Shown piece by piece: positions 38,721 to 48,071 of a DNA stretch of 64,000 nt (the first letter of the stretch is position 1; each line of letters begins with the position of its first letter). A model generated the notes under the pieces. The model searched no databases and was not told the DNA's origin. It saw only the letters and a program-made list of their open reading frames with translations. A program made the position numbers and the translations under genes. The DNA is from Vibrio natriegens NBRC 15636 = ATCC 14048 = DSM 759 (lineage in GTDB: Bacteria; Pseudomonadota; Gammaproteobacteria; Enterobacterales; Vibrionaceae). The stretch lies in assembly GCF_035621455.1 (NCBI RefSeq), contig NZ_CP141822.1:124001-188000 (forward strand), in the 5' to 3' direction.

Positions 38721-40802
38721 TTAAGCTTTGGAGTAAATATCCCGTTCGCCTAGCCAACGATCGATAATCGCCGTGGCATTAATAGGATAATTGTCGTGAA
38801 TATGGCGAGCTATGCGTTGAACTTCGGGTATTAAGCGCTGATCACGAACCAAGTCCGCAATTTTAAAATCTGCCAGACCGGTTTGCTTGGTACCTAATAA
38901 CTCACCAGGACCACGGATCTCCAAATCTTTCTGCGCAATGACAAAGCCGTCGTTGCTTTCACGCAGAACGCCGAGGCGCTTTTGTGCGGTTTTTGATAGT
39001 GGTGAGTGATAAAGTAGAACACAATGACTGGCGACAGATCCTCGTCCAACACGGCCTCTCAGCTGGTGTAACTGCGCTAAACCGAGTCGCTCCGGGTTTT
39101 CGATGATCATCAGGCTTGAATTTGGTACGTCTACGCCGACTTCTATCACGGTTGTGGCGACGAGCAGATGCAGCTTGTTGTCTTTGAAATCCTGCATCAC
39201 GGCTTGTTTTTCCGCCGGCTTCATGCGGCCATGAACTAAGCCAATTTTCACATCAGGCAGCTTGCGCTGCAGGTCCTCTGCAGTATCAGCGGCAGCTTGT
39301 GCCTCCAATACCTCAGACTCATCAATCAGTGTACACACCCAGTAGGCTTGCTTACCTTCGTTGAGACAGGCATGGCGAACTCGTTCCACGATGTCGTTGC
39401 GTTTTGTATCGGGAATCGCGACGGTTTGAATCGGAGTTCGGCCCGGCGGTAATTCGTCAATTACTGAGGTTTCCAAATCGGCGTAAGCAGTCATCGCTAA
39501 GGTACGTGGGATAGGGGTTGCGGTCATGATGAGCTGATGTGGGTAAGCGCCTTGCTTGGCTCCTTTCTCACGTAATTCTAATCGCTGGTGGACGCCAAAG
39601 CGGTGCTGTTCATCAATAATAACCAGCGCCAGATGATGGAATTCAACATGTTCCTGAAACAAGGCGTGAGTACCCACTACCATTTGTGCTTCACCGCTGG
39701 CAATGCGTGCGAGTTCTGCTTCTTTAGCTTTACCCTTTAACTTACCTGCCAGCCAGCCTACTTGGATTCCCATAGATTCAAACCAGTTGGCAAAGTTGAT
39801 GGCATGCTGTTCGGCTAGCAGCTCAGTTGGTGCCATTAGTGCAACCTGATAACCGTGCTCAATCGCACGAACAGCGGCCAGTGCTGCCACTAATGTTTTG
39901 CCTGACCCAACATCGCCCTGAACAAGGCGCATCATCGGGTGAGGCTTCTCCAGATCGGCTTCAATCTCTTTTACCACTCGTGCCTGAGCGTTGGTTGGTG
40001 AGAACGGCAGTTGCGCCAGCAGTTGGTTCTTCAGTTTTTCACAAGGAGCAAGTGGCAGGGCAATATCTTGTTGTCCTTTACTGCGCACCGCCAACATAGA
40101 GAGGTTCTGAGCCAACAGCTCTTCCATGATCAGACGGATTTGTGCCGGATGTTTACCTTCATCAAACTCATCTAAGTTGATCGTTGGGGGCGGTCGGTGA
40201 ATGGTGTGCAGCGCCTGAGACATGGTGATTTGGTGATCGTATAAACCCGCTGGCAGTAACTCTTGTACGGCGGCTTTATCCAATAACGCTAGCGCCTGCT
40301 CGGTCAGGTTACGCAGGGTGATTTGTCTTAGGCCATCTGTGGTTGGATAAACGGGCGTCAGGCTTTGTTCTACATCTGGCTTTTGTTCGCTGATATAGAA
40401 CTTGTAATCTGGGTGGACGATTTCCAAACCCATTCCACCACGTTTTATTTCCCCGTAAGCGTGTACTAACTTACCTTGAGAAAAGTTGTTCTTCATCGCC
40501 GCGGTAAAATTGAAAAAACGCAGCGTAATGGTGCCGTTACCATCACTGATTTTTACCGTGAGCATTTTGCGTTTACCGAAAATGGTATCCACGGCCATCA
40601 CCTTGCCTTGTACCGCCGCCCACAGCCCTGCATGGAGCTTAGCAATAGGATAAATACGGGTACGATCTTCGTAACGAAGTGGCAGGTGAAACAGTAAATC
40701 CTGAACCGAATGTAAGCCAACTTTGGCTAGTTTTTCTGCGACTTTCGCGCCAACCCCTGAAAGGGAAGTTAATGGAACAGCAGATAGCAGTTGGGCAGAC
40801 AT
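38721..40802 (-). CDS. recG: ATP-dependent DNA helicase RecG
   Basis: 693 aa, exactly the usual length. Remodels stalled forks and branched DNA. N-terminal wedge/OB domain (about 60-160), helicase motif I GDVGSGKTLVA near 300, motif II DEQH near 395, motif III TATPIPRTL, motif VI QLRGRVGRG, and a C-terminal TRG region. The start is the ATG at 40802 (MSAQLLSAVPLTSLSG); a longer in-frame extension runs into trmH sequence and has no family support. No Shine-Dalgarno is seen before the ATG, and a hairpin with a T-run lies there. Confidence 0.97.
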   Translation of the reverse strand: MSAQLLSAVPLTSLSGVGAKVAEKLAKVGLHSVQDLLFHLPLRYEDRTRIYPIAKLHAGLWAAVQGKVMAVDTIFGKRKMLTVKISDGNGTITLRFFNFTAAMKNNFSQGKLVHAYGEIKRGGMGLEIVHPDYKFYISEQKPDVEQSLTPVYPTTDGLRQITLRNLTEQALALLDKAAVQELLPAGLYDHQITMSQALHTIHRPPPTINLDEFDEGKHPAQIRLIMEELLAQNLSMLAVRSKGQQDIALPLAPCEKLKNQLLAQLPFSPTNAQARVVKEIEADLEKPHPMMRLVQGDVGSGKTLVAALAAVRAIEHGYQVALMAPTELLAEQHAINFANWFESMGIQVGWLAGKLKGKAKEAELARIASGEAQMVVGTHALFQEHVEFHHLALVIIDEQHRFGVHQRLELREKGAKQGAYPHQLIMTATPIPRTLAMTAYADLETSVIDELPPGRTPIQTVAIPDTKRNDIVERVRHACLNEGKQAYWVCTLIDESEVLEAQAAADTAEDLQRKLPDVKIGLVHGRMKPAEKQAVMQDFKDNKLHLLVATTVIEVGVDVPNSSLMIIENPERLGLAQLHQLRGRVGRGSVASHCVLLYHSPLSKTAQKRLGVLRESNDGFVIAQKDLEIRGPGELLGTKQTGLADFKIADLVRDQRLIPEVQRIARHIHDNYPINATAIIDRWLGERDIYSKA

Positions 40803-40820
40803 AGAAGGCTCAAAAAAATA

Positions 40821-40842
40821 GTTAACATTGCAATATGTTAAC
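40821..40842 (-). other. Hairpin with T-run just upstream of recG
   Basis: GTTAACAT-N6-ATGTTAAC, perfect 8-bp arms. On the minus strand it is followed by TATTTTTTT and then, 10 bases later, the recG ATG. AT-rich stem, so it may be a weak terminator, an attenuator or an operator. Confidence 0.5.
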
Positions 40843-40866
40843 CATGGAGCTGTGTTTTTGTACAGG

Positions 40867-40910
40867 AAAAAATAAGAGGAGCGACCAGGAACTAGGATCC
40901 TAGTCTCGCT
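40867..40910 (-). terminator. Possible terminator of trmH
   Basis: Imperfect stem AGCGA...TCGCT enclosing an ACTAGGATCCTAGT palindrome, followed on the minus strand by CCTCTTATTTTTT. It lies immediately after the trmH stop. Confidence 0.5.
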
Positions 40911-40911
40911 A

Positions 40912-41595
40912 TTATTTCTGCTGCATCTCTTTCCACCACGCCTCGTCGGCGATGATTTGACCCTCATCGTCGAGTGGCGGATAAGCGAGACCTTTACGTT
41001 TCGCAACTTTAGCCAAAACCGGGTGACCACGTTCAAACAGGATTCGGTTAATCGTCTCTTTCGGCAGAGCGCTTTCTTCACGCTCGTACATACCAGCGGC
41101 TTCACGTTGACGCTGGGCTTCATACAAAATCACCGCACTTGCGACAGAAACATTGAGCGACTGCACCATACCAATCATCGGGATGATGATGTCTTGATCA
41201 GCGAGCTGTTTGGCTTGTTCTGAAGCGCCTGTTTTCTCACTGCCTAAAATGATGGCGGTTGGTTTTGTGTAGTCGATGTCTCGAAAGTCGACAGCTGTTT
41301 CCGATAGGTTAGTCACCAGCACCTGCATGCCTTGCGCTTTTAACTCGGTCACGGCGTCTTCGATTGAATCGTGAGTGTCCACTTCTACCCAGTTGCGTGC
41401 GCCCGCTGATGTGTGGCTCAGGGTACGCATTTTATTTGGCCAAATGGCGTGGACTTTGTGTAAGCCAGTTGCATCGGCTGTGCGGATAACCGCTGAGACG
41501 TTATTCGGCTTGTGAACTTCTTCAAGGCATAACGTTAGGTCGGTCTGGCGTGCTTTCAGGACTTGGTGGATACGGTGGTAGCGTTCTAGGTTCAT
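40912..41595 (-). CDS. trmH: tRNA (guanosine-18-2'-O)-methyltransferase TrmH
   Basis: 227 aa SpoU-family SPOUT enzyme that methylates G18 in the D-loop of tRNAs. Family motifs: NVSAVIRTADATG near 32-44, LGSEKTGAS near 118, and the SAM-knot PMIGMVQSLNVSVASAV near 140-156. Length and C-terminal extension match enteric TrmH. Lies between spoT and recG, the standard rpoZ-spoT-trmH-recG order. Confidence 0.96.
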   Translation of the reverse strand: MNLERYHRIHQVLKARQTDLTLCLEEVHKPNNVSAVIRTADATGLHKVHAIWPNKMRTLSHTSAGARNWVEVDTHDSIEDAVTELKAQGMQVLVTNLSETAVDFRDIDYTKPTAIILGSEKTGASEQAKQLADQDIIIPMIGMVQSLNVSVASAVILYEAQRQREAAGMYEREESALPKETINRILFERGHPVLAKVAKRKGLAYPPLDDEGQIIADEAWWKEMQQK

Positions 41596-41612
41596 AGTAA
41601 ATAAATAGGGAT

Positions 41613-41647
41613 ATAAAAAATCGCCACCTAGCGGAGTAGGTGGCGAT
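41613..41647 (-). terminator. Terminator between spoT and trmH
   Basis: ATCGCCACCTA-gcggag-TAGGTGGCGAT, an 11-bp perfect stem followed on the minus strand by TTTTTTATAT. It separates spoT from trmH within what is usually one operon. Confidence 0.88.
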
Positions 41648-41655
41648 GATTGTTA

Positions 41656-43776
41656 TTATCTTCTTCTGCGTCGGACTCGAGTCGCGTGTGGCATCGCTTT
41701 GATTTTTCTCATGATGCCAGCAAGGTGAACACGATCTTTGGTGGTCAGCAGAACGGTGACGGTATACAGGCGACCATCACGTTCTTCCGTTGACAAGCCA
41801 TGGATGTTCGAGCCTGTCTTCGAAATTACGTTGGTTAGCTCAGCGAGCGCACCCTGATGGTTGAGCATGTCGACTTTAAGTTCAGCGATGAACTCTTTAT
41901 CGTAATCGTCAGACCAGGCAACCGCCATGTAGCGATCCGGTTCTTTCTGGTAACCACGTACGTTTGGACAGGTTTCGCGGTGAACAACTAATCCACGGCC
42001 CGGTGATACGTGCGCAATAATGTGATCATCCGGAATTGGGTGACAACAGTTTGCAAACGTCAGCAGTAAACCTTCCGCGCCACGAATTGGCAGCTTCTTC
42101 TTCGAATCGCCAGGAATCGAACTGGTTGTGGTCAGCTCTTCGGTATCACCTAGCAGACGACGCGCAATGACGATACTCATTAACTCACCCAAACCAATTG
42201 CAGCCAACAGGTCATCGGTACTTTCCAAACGAAGGTCAGTCAGGACTTCCTGGACGTTATCTGGGTAAATAGAGTCAATAGAGTGGCGACCAAGTGCGTG
42301 ATTCAGCAAGCGGCGACCAAGTGTGATTGACTCTTCACGACGCATGGTTTTCAGTACCTGGCGAATCTTGGTGCGTGCACGTGAAGTCACGACATAATTC
42401 AGCCATGCCGCGTTTGGACGAGCGCCTGGTGCGCTGATGATCTCGACCGTTTGACCGTTTTTCAGTGCCTTACTCAGTGGGTAAGGGTTACGATCAACAC
42501 GGGCACCAACACAAGAGTTGCCGACATCAGTATGCACCGCGTAGGCGAAGTCGACCGCTGTCGCGCCAAGTGGCAATTCGACGATTCGACCTTTTGGTGT
42601 GAAGACGTAAATTTCGTCTGGGAACAGATCCGATTTTACGTTTTCAATGAATTCGAACGAGTTACCCGCGCTTTGCTGCAGTTCAAGCAGGCTTTGCATC
42701 CAGCGTTGAGCTTTCACTTGCGCTGTTGTGCCAGAGGTATCGCCTTTGTCTTTGTAAGACCAATGCGCAGCAACACCTTTATCCGCCATTTGATCCATAT
42801 CTTCAGTACGGATCTGTACTTCTACCGGAACACCATGAGGGCCGACCATCGAAGTATGCAGCGATTGGTAGCCGTTGGCTTTTGGAACCGCGATGTAATC
42901 TTTCATGCGGCCCGGGCGTGGCTTGTATAAGCTGTGCACCTGGCCCAGAACGCGATAACACGTATCTGCAGTATCAACAACCACTCGGAATGCATAGATG
43001 TCCATGATGGTGTGAAAGCGCTGTTCTTTGGTTTTCATCTTGTTATAGATAGAGAACAGATTCTTCTCACGACCAACAACGCGTGAACTCAGACCAACAT
43101 CTTGCAGGCGGCCTTCGATCTCGCTGTGGATACGTTGGATCATCTCTTTACGATTACCACGTGCCGTTTTCACGACTTCTTTTAGAACGCGATAACGGTT
43201 TGGGTAAAGCGCTTCAAAGCCCAACTCTTCCAGCTCGGTTTTGATATTGTGAATACCAAGACGGTGGGCGAGTGGCGCATAAATCTCTAGAGTTTCACGA
43301 GCGATACGGCGTTTTTTGTCTGGTCGAAGTGCGCCAAGCGTGCGCATGTTGTGCGTTCGGTCAGCCAGTTTGATCAGAATTACGCGGATGTCTTGCACCA
43401 TAGCCAGAACCATCTTACGAAAGTTCTCAGCCTGAGCCTCTTTCCTGTCACGGAATTTGAGTTTGTCCAGTTTAGATACACCATCAACCAGCTCAGCTAC
43501 GGTATTACCGAATTGCTCTTCGAGATCTTCTTTACTGACATCACAATCTTCAATGACGTCATGCAATAGAGCAGCTTGGAGGGTTTCGATATCCAGACGC
43601 ATTTCTGCCAGGATTCGAGACACAGCGACAGGGTGGATGATGTATGGTTCACCGCTAGAACGGGTTTGCCCTTCATGGGCATCTCGCGCTACCACATAAG
43701 ATTGACGCAGAGCCTCAATCTGAGGCTCTGTTAGGTATTCTTGGGCAACGTCTTTGAGGCTATCGAATAGATACAA
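41656..43776 (-). CDS. spoT: Bifunctional (p)ppGpp synthetase/hydrolase SpoT
   Basis: 706 aa, full length. HD hydrolase domain (about 20-190) with HEGQTRSSGEPYIIHP and HDVIED, synthetase domain (about 235-345, MDIYAFRVVV), TGS (about 385-450, DEIYVFTPKGRIVELP) and C-terminal ACT (about 630-706). Adjusts the alarmone pool to carbon, fatty-acid and iron starvation. Starts with TTG at 43776, as in E. coli SpoT, giving the N-terminus MYLFDSLKDV. rpoZ lies 39 bp upstream. Confidence 0.97.
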   Translation of the reverse strand: MYLFDSLKDVAQEYLTEPQIEALRQSYVVARDAHEGQTRSSGEPYIIHPVAVSRILAEMRLDIETLQAALLHDVIEDCDVSKEDLEEQFGNTVAELVDGVSKLDKLKFRDRKEAQAENFRKMVLAMVQDIRVILIKLADRTHNMRTLGALRPDKKRRIARETLEIYAPLAHRLGIHNIKTELEELGFEALYPNRYRVLKEVVKTARGNRKEMIQRIHSEIEGRLQDVGLSSRVVGREKNLFSIYNKMKTKEQRFHTIMDIYAFRVVVDTADTCYRVLGQVHSLYKPRPGRMKDYIAVPKANGYQSLHTSMVGPHGVPVEVQIRTEDMDQMADKGVAAHWSYKDKGDTSGTTAQVKAQRWMQSLLELQQSAGNSFEFIENVKSDLFPDEIYVFTPKGRIVELPLGATAVDFAYAVHTDVGNSCVGARVDRNPYPLSKALKNGQTVEIISAPGARPNAAWLNYVVTSRARTKIRQVLKTMRREESITLGRRLLNHALGRHSIDSIYPDNVQEVLTDLRLESTDDLLAAIGLGELMSIVIARRLLGDTEELTTTSSIPGDSKKKLPIRGAEGLLLTFANCCHPIPDDHIIAHVSPGRGLVVHRETCPNVRGYQKEPDRYMAVAWSDDYDKEFIAELKVDMLNHQGALAELTNVISKTGSNIHGLSTEERDGRLYTVTVLLTTKDRVHLAGIMRKIKAMPHATRVRRRRR

Positions 43777-43815
43777 ATTATAGGCCCGGGAGGTTGTTGA
43801 ATTCTCGAGTCAGAA

Positions 43816-44088
43816 TTAACGGTTGTGAGCGATGCTGCTTACTGCCGCTAGCTCTGCCGCTTCTTGCTCTTGTTGTTCTTGACGTTCACGAGCGTCCAGA
43901 ACTTCTTTCGTGATTAAACCTTCTTCGATTTCGCGAAGTGCGATAACCGTTGGCTTATCGTTCTCTTCTGGCACTAGTGCATCTTTACCGCCAGTTTGCA
44001 TTTGACGAGCGCGGCGAGCCGCAATCAGTACTAGGTCGAAACGGTTGCCAACTTTTTCAACAGCGTCTTGAACAGTTACGCGTGCCAT
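43816..44088 (-). CDS. rpoZ: RNA polymerase omega subunit
   Basis: 90 aa. [30 protein letters not shown] is the omega signature, which folds around beta' and supports ppGpp binding. C-terminal Glu/Gln-rich helix. First gene of rpoZ-spoT, 39 bp before spoT. An extended -10-like TGTATACTTT lies about 40 bp upstream on the minus strand without a good -35, so the promoter is uncertain. Confidence 0.97.
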   Translation of the reverse strand: MARVTVQDAVEKVGNRFDLVLIAARRARQMQTGGKDALVPEENDKPTVIALREIEEGLITKEVLDARERQEQQEQEAAELAAVSSIAHNR

Positions 44089-44283
44089 GAGGACTCCAAA
44101 TAGTTAACTAAAATATTAGAATGACGAGAAAGTATACAGTCTAACTGCTTTATTTACTAGCGATTAGACGTGCCACTGTAAGCGGACTTTCTCCGGTGTT
44201 TTATTGTCTGCTCTTTGCTACGGAAAATTAAGAGCAAAGAAGCAAGAATTCTTTATGTTTTACAGCGTGACTTTATATTGAAG

Positions 44284-45240
<957 letters not shown>

Positions 45241-46452
45241 TTAGCCCTGGCTTTCTAAGAAAGTGATCCAAGGGTTCGCAACGGCTTTCAAGTCAGGAGA
45301 CTGAGCGGCACTTTGCATTGCTTTAAGAGCACTGTCTGGCTGGTTCAGCTCAAAATATGCCATGCCACGAATGTAGGCTAATTCGCCTTTTTGATCGCGC
45401 TTGGCATCAGGAGCGGCGTTTTGAGTAAACTTCGTCGCTTCTGAATATTGCTTGTCTAAAATCATCAGACGAGCGATTTTGATTTGAGTTTTTGCCTTTG
45501 GAGCCAAGTTATAAGCTTGTTGGTAGACGTCTATTGCACGTCCAAGCTCTTGCGCTTGCTGCCAGAATGCCCCCTGCTTTTCTAGATTCTCCGCGTTACG
45601 CTCTACATGACCTTCGTCAAAGGCCGTTTGAAGCGTTTTTGCTGCTCGGAATGGTACGCCTTGATAAGCCTGGAAGTTCACTAAGCGCAGGTACTCTTTT
45701 TCATCTTCCAGAAGACCTAATTTATAGGCCATCTCCAGAGTAGAAAGGGCATTACGCTCTTGGTTTAACTCCATGTAGATACCAGACAATTGCGTCCAGT
45801 AACGCTTATTTTTCGGGTACTTGGTGGTTAAAATCTTCAGAACACCGGCCACGCTCTTGAACTGTTTGAGTTCATAATGCGCAGACATCAGCAGCTGGTA
45901 CCAGGATTCGCTAGGGTCTTTACTCATTGCGATGGCCTGTTTAGTCGGCGGAATCGCATTTTTGTAATCTTCTAGCTGAATATAAGCACTCGCTAGCGTG
46001 ATGTAGGCATGAGCTTGCGGTTTTTCTTCCGTTGTCTCGGCAATTTTGAACCACTCTTTCATAGTAGAGACGGACTTTTTAAACTGACCTTCAGCAAGAT
46101 AAAGCTGAGCCACGCTGTAGCGAACCTGTTGAGCAACAGGGACAGGCAGCGCGTTCAAACTCAATGCATCAGCAAAGTATTTGACCGCTTTGGGATAGTT
46201 ATCTTGCAACGAGTACAAGAAGCCCATTTGTTGCAATAACACGGCGCGGTCGTATTCACGTTTGCTGCTACTTAACGCTGAGTTCAGTTTCGAAATCGCT
46301 TCCGAATACTTTTCCGTTGCGATCAGTTCCTGAACTTTATTGACGGTTCTGAATGTTCTGTCAGACAACTCAGGAGTGCTGGAGAAAGCAGGCGCGCCGT
46401 ACGCGCCTGCAATGAACACCAGAGAAGCCAACAATTTTGTGTATGATTTCAT
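45241..46452 (-). CDS. TPR protein of the TonB2/TonB3-type system
   Basis: 403 aa. Signal peptide cleaved near FSS (about residue 24), so periplasmic. About eight TPR-like helix pairs from residue 40 to 390 (for example YPKAVKYFADALSLN and YKNAIPPTKQAIAMS). In Vibrio TonB2-type clusters a TPR gene follows tonB. Its exact job is not established, but a scaffold role is likely. It starts 12 bp after the tonB stop and is the last gene before the terminator. Confidence 0.87.
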   Translation of the reverse strand: MKSYTKLLASLVFIAGAYGAPAFSSTPELSDRTFRTVNKVQELIATEKYSEAISKLNSALSSSKREYDRAVLLQQMGFLYSLQDNYPKAVKYFADALSLNALPVPVAQQVRYSVAQLYLAEGQFKKSVSTMKEWFKIAETTEEKPQAHAYITLASAYIQLEDYKNAIPPTKQAIAMSKDPSESWYQLLMSAHYELKQFKSVAGVLKILTTKYPKNKRYWTQLSGIYMELNQERNALSTLEMAYKLGLLEDEKEYLRLVNFQAYQGVPFRAAKTLQTAFDEGHVERNAENLEKQGAFWQQAQELGRAIDVYQQAYNLAPKAKTQIKIARLMILDKQYSEATKFTQNAAPDAKRDQKGELAYIRGMAYFELNQPDSALKAMQSAAQSPDLKAVANPWITFLESQG

Positions 46453-46464
46453 GATTGCGACTCC

Positions 46465-47097
46465 TTAGTTGGTAGAGAACTCGATTTCTTGAGAAAGACG
46501 AGAACTCACGGCTTTACCATCGACCATCTTAGGTTTGAAGGTCCATTTAGCTACGGTTGTTTTCGCTGCTTTACCCAAGCCTAACTTACGTGGTGTTTCT
46601 TTTAAGACTTTTACATCTTCGACGCCACCGCGTTCGTTAACGGTAAACTCTACAAGTACGATACCTTTCTCAAGTCCCGAGCGTGCCGCTTTACGAGGCA
46701 TCTGCGGTTGGAACGTGGCCAGAGGAACCGGGCCTCCGCCGCCAATGACCTGAGCACCACCACCTTGTGTGTAGTGACCCAGTACTGAACCACCCGTTAC
46801 GTTAACTGGAAGGTCTAGATTAGGCATGTTCATTGGAACTTGATCCATCACCGGTTTCACCGTCGACGTCACCTTCATTTCTGGTGGTGGCGGCGGACGC
46901 TTAGGTGGTGGTGGTTTCGGGAGTTCGCGTTTTTTCTCCTGTACTTTTTCGTCTGGTTTAATGCGAATGAAATCGACCATACGCTGATCATCATTCGACA
47001 CTAGCTCGTGGCGCTCTTTGTTTACCAGCTTGTCCATCCCCCAGAACAGTCCGAGGGAGACAATGAGCGCCAGTGCAATTGAGGCCAGATACCGCAT
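46465..47097 (-). CDS. tonB: TonB-family energy transducer
   Basis: 210 aa. N-terminal membrane anchor (about 3-25), a Pro-rich spacer (PPPPKRPPPPPEM near 67-79), and the C-terminal TonB domain (about 130-210) with GLEKGIVLVEFTVNERGGV and the final strands VDGKAVSSRLSQEIEF. Shorter than E. coli TonB and like Vibrio TonB2/TonB3. Start ATG at 47097 with AAGGA eight bases upstream. Transfers proton-motive energy from ExbB-ExbD to outer-membrane receptors. Confidence 0.93.
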   Translation of the reverse strand: MRYLASIALALIVSLGLFWGMDKLVNKERHELVSNDDQRMVDFIRIKPDEKVQEKKRELPKPPPPKRPPPPPEMKVTSTVKPVMDQVPMNMPNLDLPVNVTGGSVLGHYTQGGGAQVIGGGGPVPLATFQPQMPRKAARSGLEKGIVLVEFTVNERGGVEDVKVLKETPRKLGLGKAAKTTVAKWTFKPKMVDGKAVSSRLSQEIEFSTN

Positions 47098-47101
47098 AAG
47101 C

Positions 47102-47509
47102 TTAATCCTTACCGGTTGCGGCAATGGAGATGCTTTCTACACCTGCCATCTTGATCTGGTCCATAACCTTCACGACTACGCCTGCGTTGGCTTCTGTATC
47201 CGCCTGGATAACAACTGCACCATCAGGGCTTTCTGCGCGAAGACGCTCGATGTTGGCGCGAACGGCGTCGACTTCAATGCGTCGTTTATCAACCCAAACA
47301 TCACCAGCTGCACCAACGGCAACCATGATGTTACCTTTCTTCACGGTTTGTGCTGAGCTTGCCGTTGGGCGGTTTACTTCAATACCAGCTTCTTTAACGA
47401 ACGATGTTGTTACGATAAAGAAGATCAACATGATGAATACGATGTCGAGCATCGGTGTCATATCGATAGCGGTTTCATCACTGCTATCACTGCTATAGCG
47501 TCTTTTCAT
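47102..47509 (-). CDS. exbD: ExbD-family proton-channel subunit
   Basis: 135 aa. One membrane segment (about 18-42) with the essential Asp in MTPMLDIVFIMLIFFIVTTSF, and a C-terminal periplasmic domain. Works with ExbB to power TonB. Stop lies 4 bp before the tonB ATG, so the genes are coupled. Confidence 0.96.
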   Translation of the reverse strand: MKRRYSSDSSDETAIDMTPMLDIVFIMLIFFIVTTSFVKEAGIEVNRPTASSAQTVKKGNIMVAVGAAGDVWVDKRRIEVDAVRANIERLRAESPDGAVVIQADTEANAGVVVKVMDQIKMAGVESISIAATGKD

Positions 47510-47534
47510 GACCTATACCTCTAATTCCATTTAC

Positions 47535-48062
47535 TCAGGCAATATGCTTAAGCTTATCTTCCAGCTTTTGCGTTGTGACTTTGGCTAAATGATCAAGACG
47601 TGAACTAAAGAACAGTCCTGACAGAGAAGCCACCATCCCGGCTAACGTTGGGATTGTTGCCTTTGAGATCCCCGAGGCCATTGCTCGAGGGCTTCCTGTT
47701 CCTGTTACCGCTAAGATGTCGAATACCTGGATCATGCCGACAACGGTGCCGAGCAGACCGAGTAGGGGACAAAGCGCAATCAATACTTTCACGATTGGCA
47801 GACCCTTTTTATTCTCAATATCCTGACGAGAAACGATTTCTTGTCGGATCATCTTTGCGTTCCAGCTTTGATGTTCTGAACGCTCACTCCAAAGAGTCAC
47901 GGCTTTTTTCGCGGCTCTCGGAGCGACGGCGGCAAAGTAGAACCAGCGTTCTAGCAGCACTGCCCACAACATGAAGCTGAGGATGAAGATGGCGACGAGT
48001 ACATCGCCACCCATTCCCAAGAAGCGCCTAATTGATTCAAGTTCTCCAACTAACCACCACAT
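47535..48062 (-). CDS. exbB: ExbB-family proton-channel subunit (short)
   Basis: 175 aa with three membrane segments (about 17-37, 90-115 and 130-155). The MotA/TolQ/ExbB signature appears as LIALCPLLGLLGTVVGMIQVF and a second GISKATIPTLAGM helix. Inner-membrane motor subunit of the TonB system. Nine bp after the TtpC-like gene. Confidence 0.95.
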   Translation of the reverse strand: MWWLVGELESIRRFLGMGGDVLVAIFILSFMLWAVLLERWFYFAAVAPRAAKKAVTLWSERSEHQSWNAKMIRQEIVSRQDIENKKGLPIVKVLIALCPLLGLLGTVVGMIQVFDILAVTGTGSPRAMASGISKATIPTLAGMVASLSGLFFSSRLDHLAKVTTQKLEDKLKHIA

Positions 48063-48071
48063 AACGCCTCC

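Noticed and set aside
40803-41123. 107-codon in-frame upstream extension of recG
   Set aside because: Overlaps trmH, contains no RecG family sequence, and the ATG at 40802 gives the standard 693-aa length.
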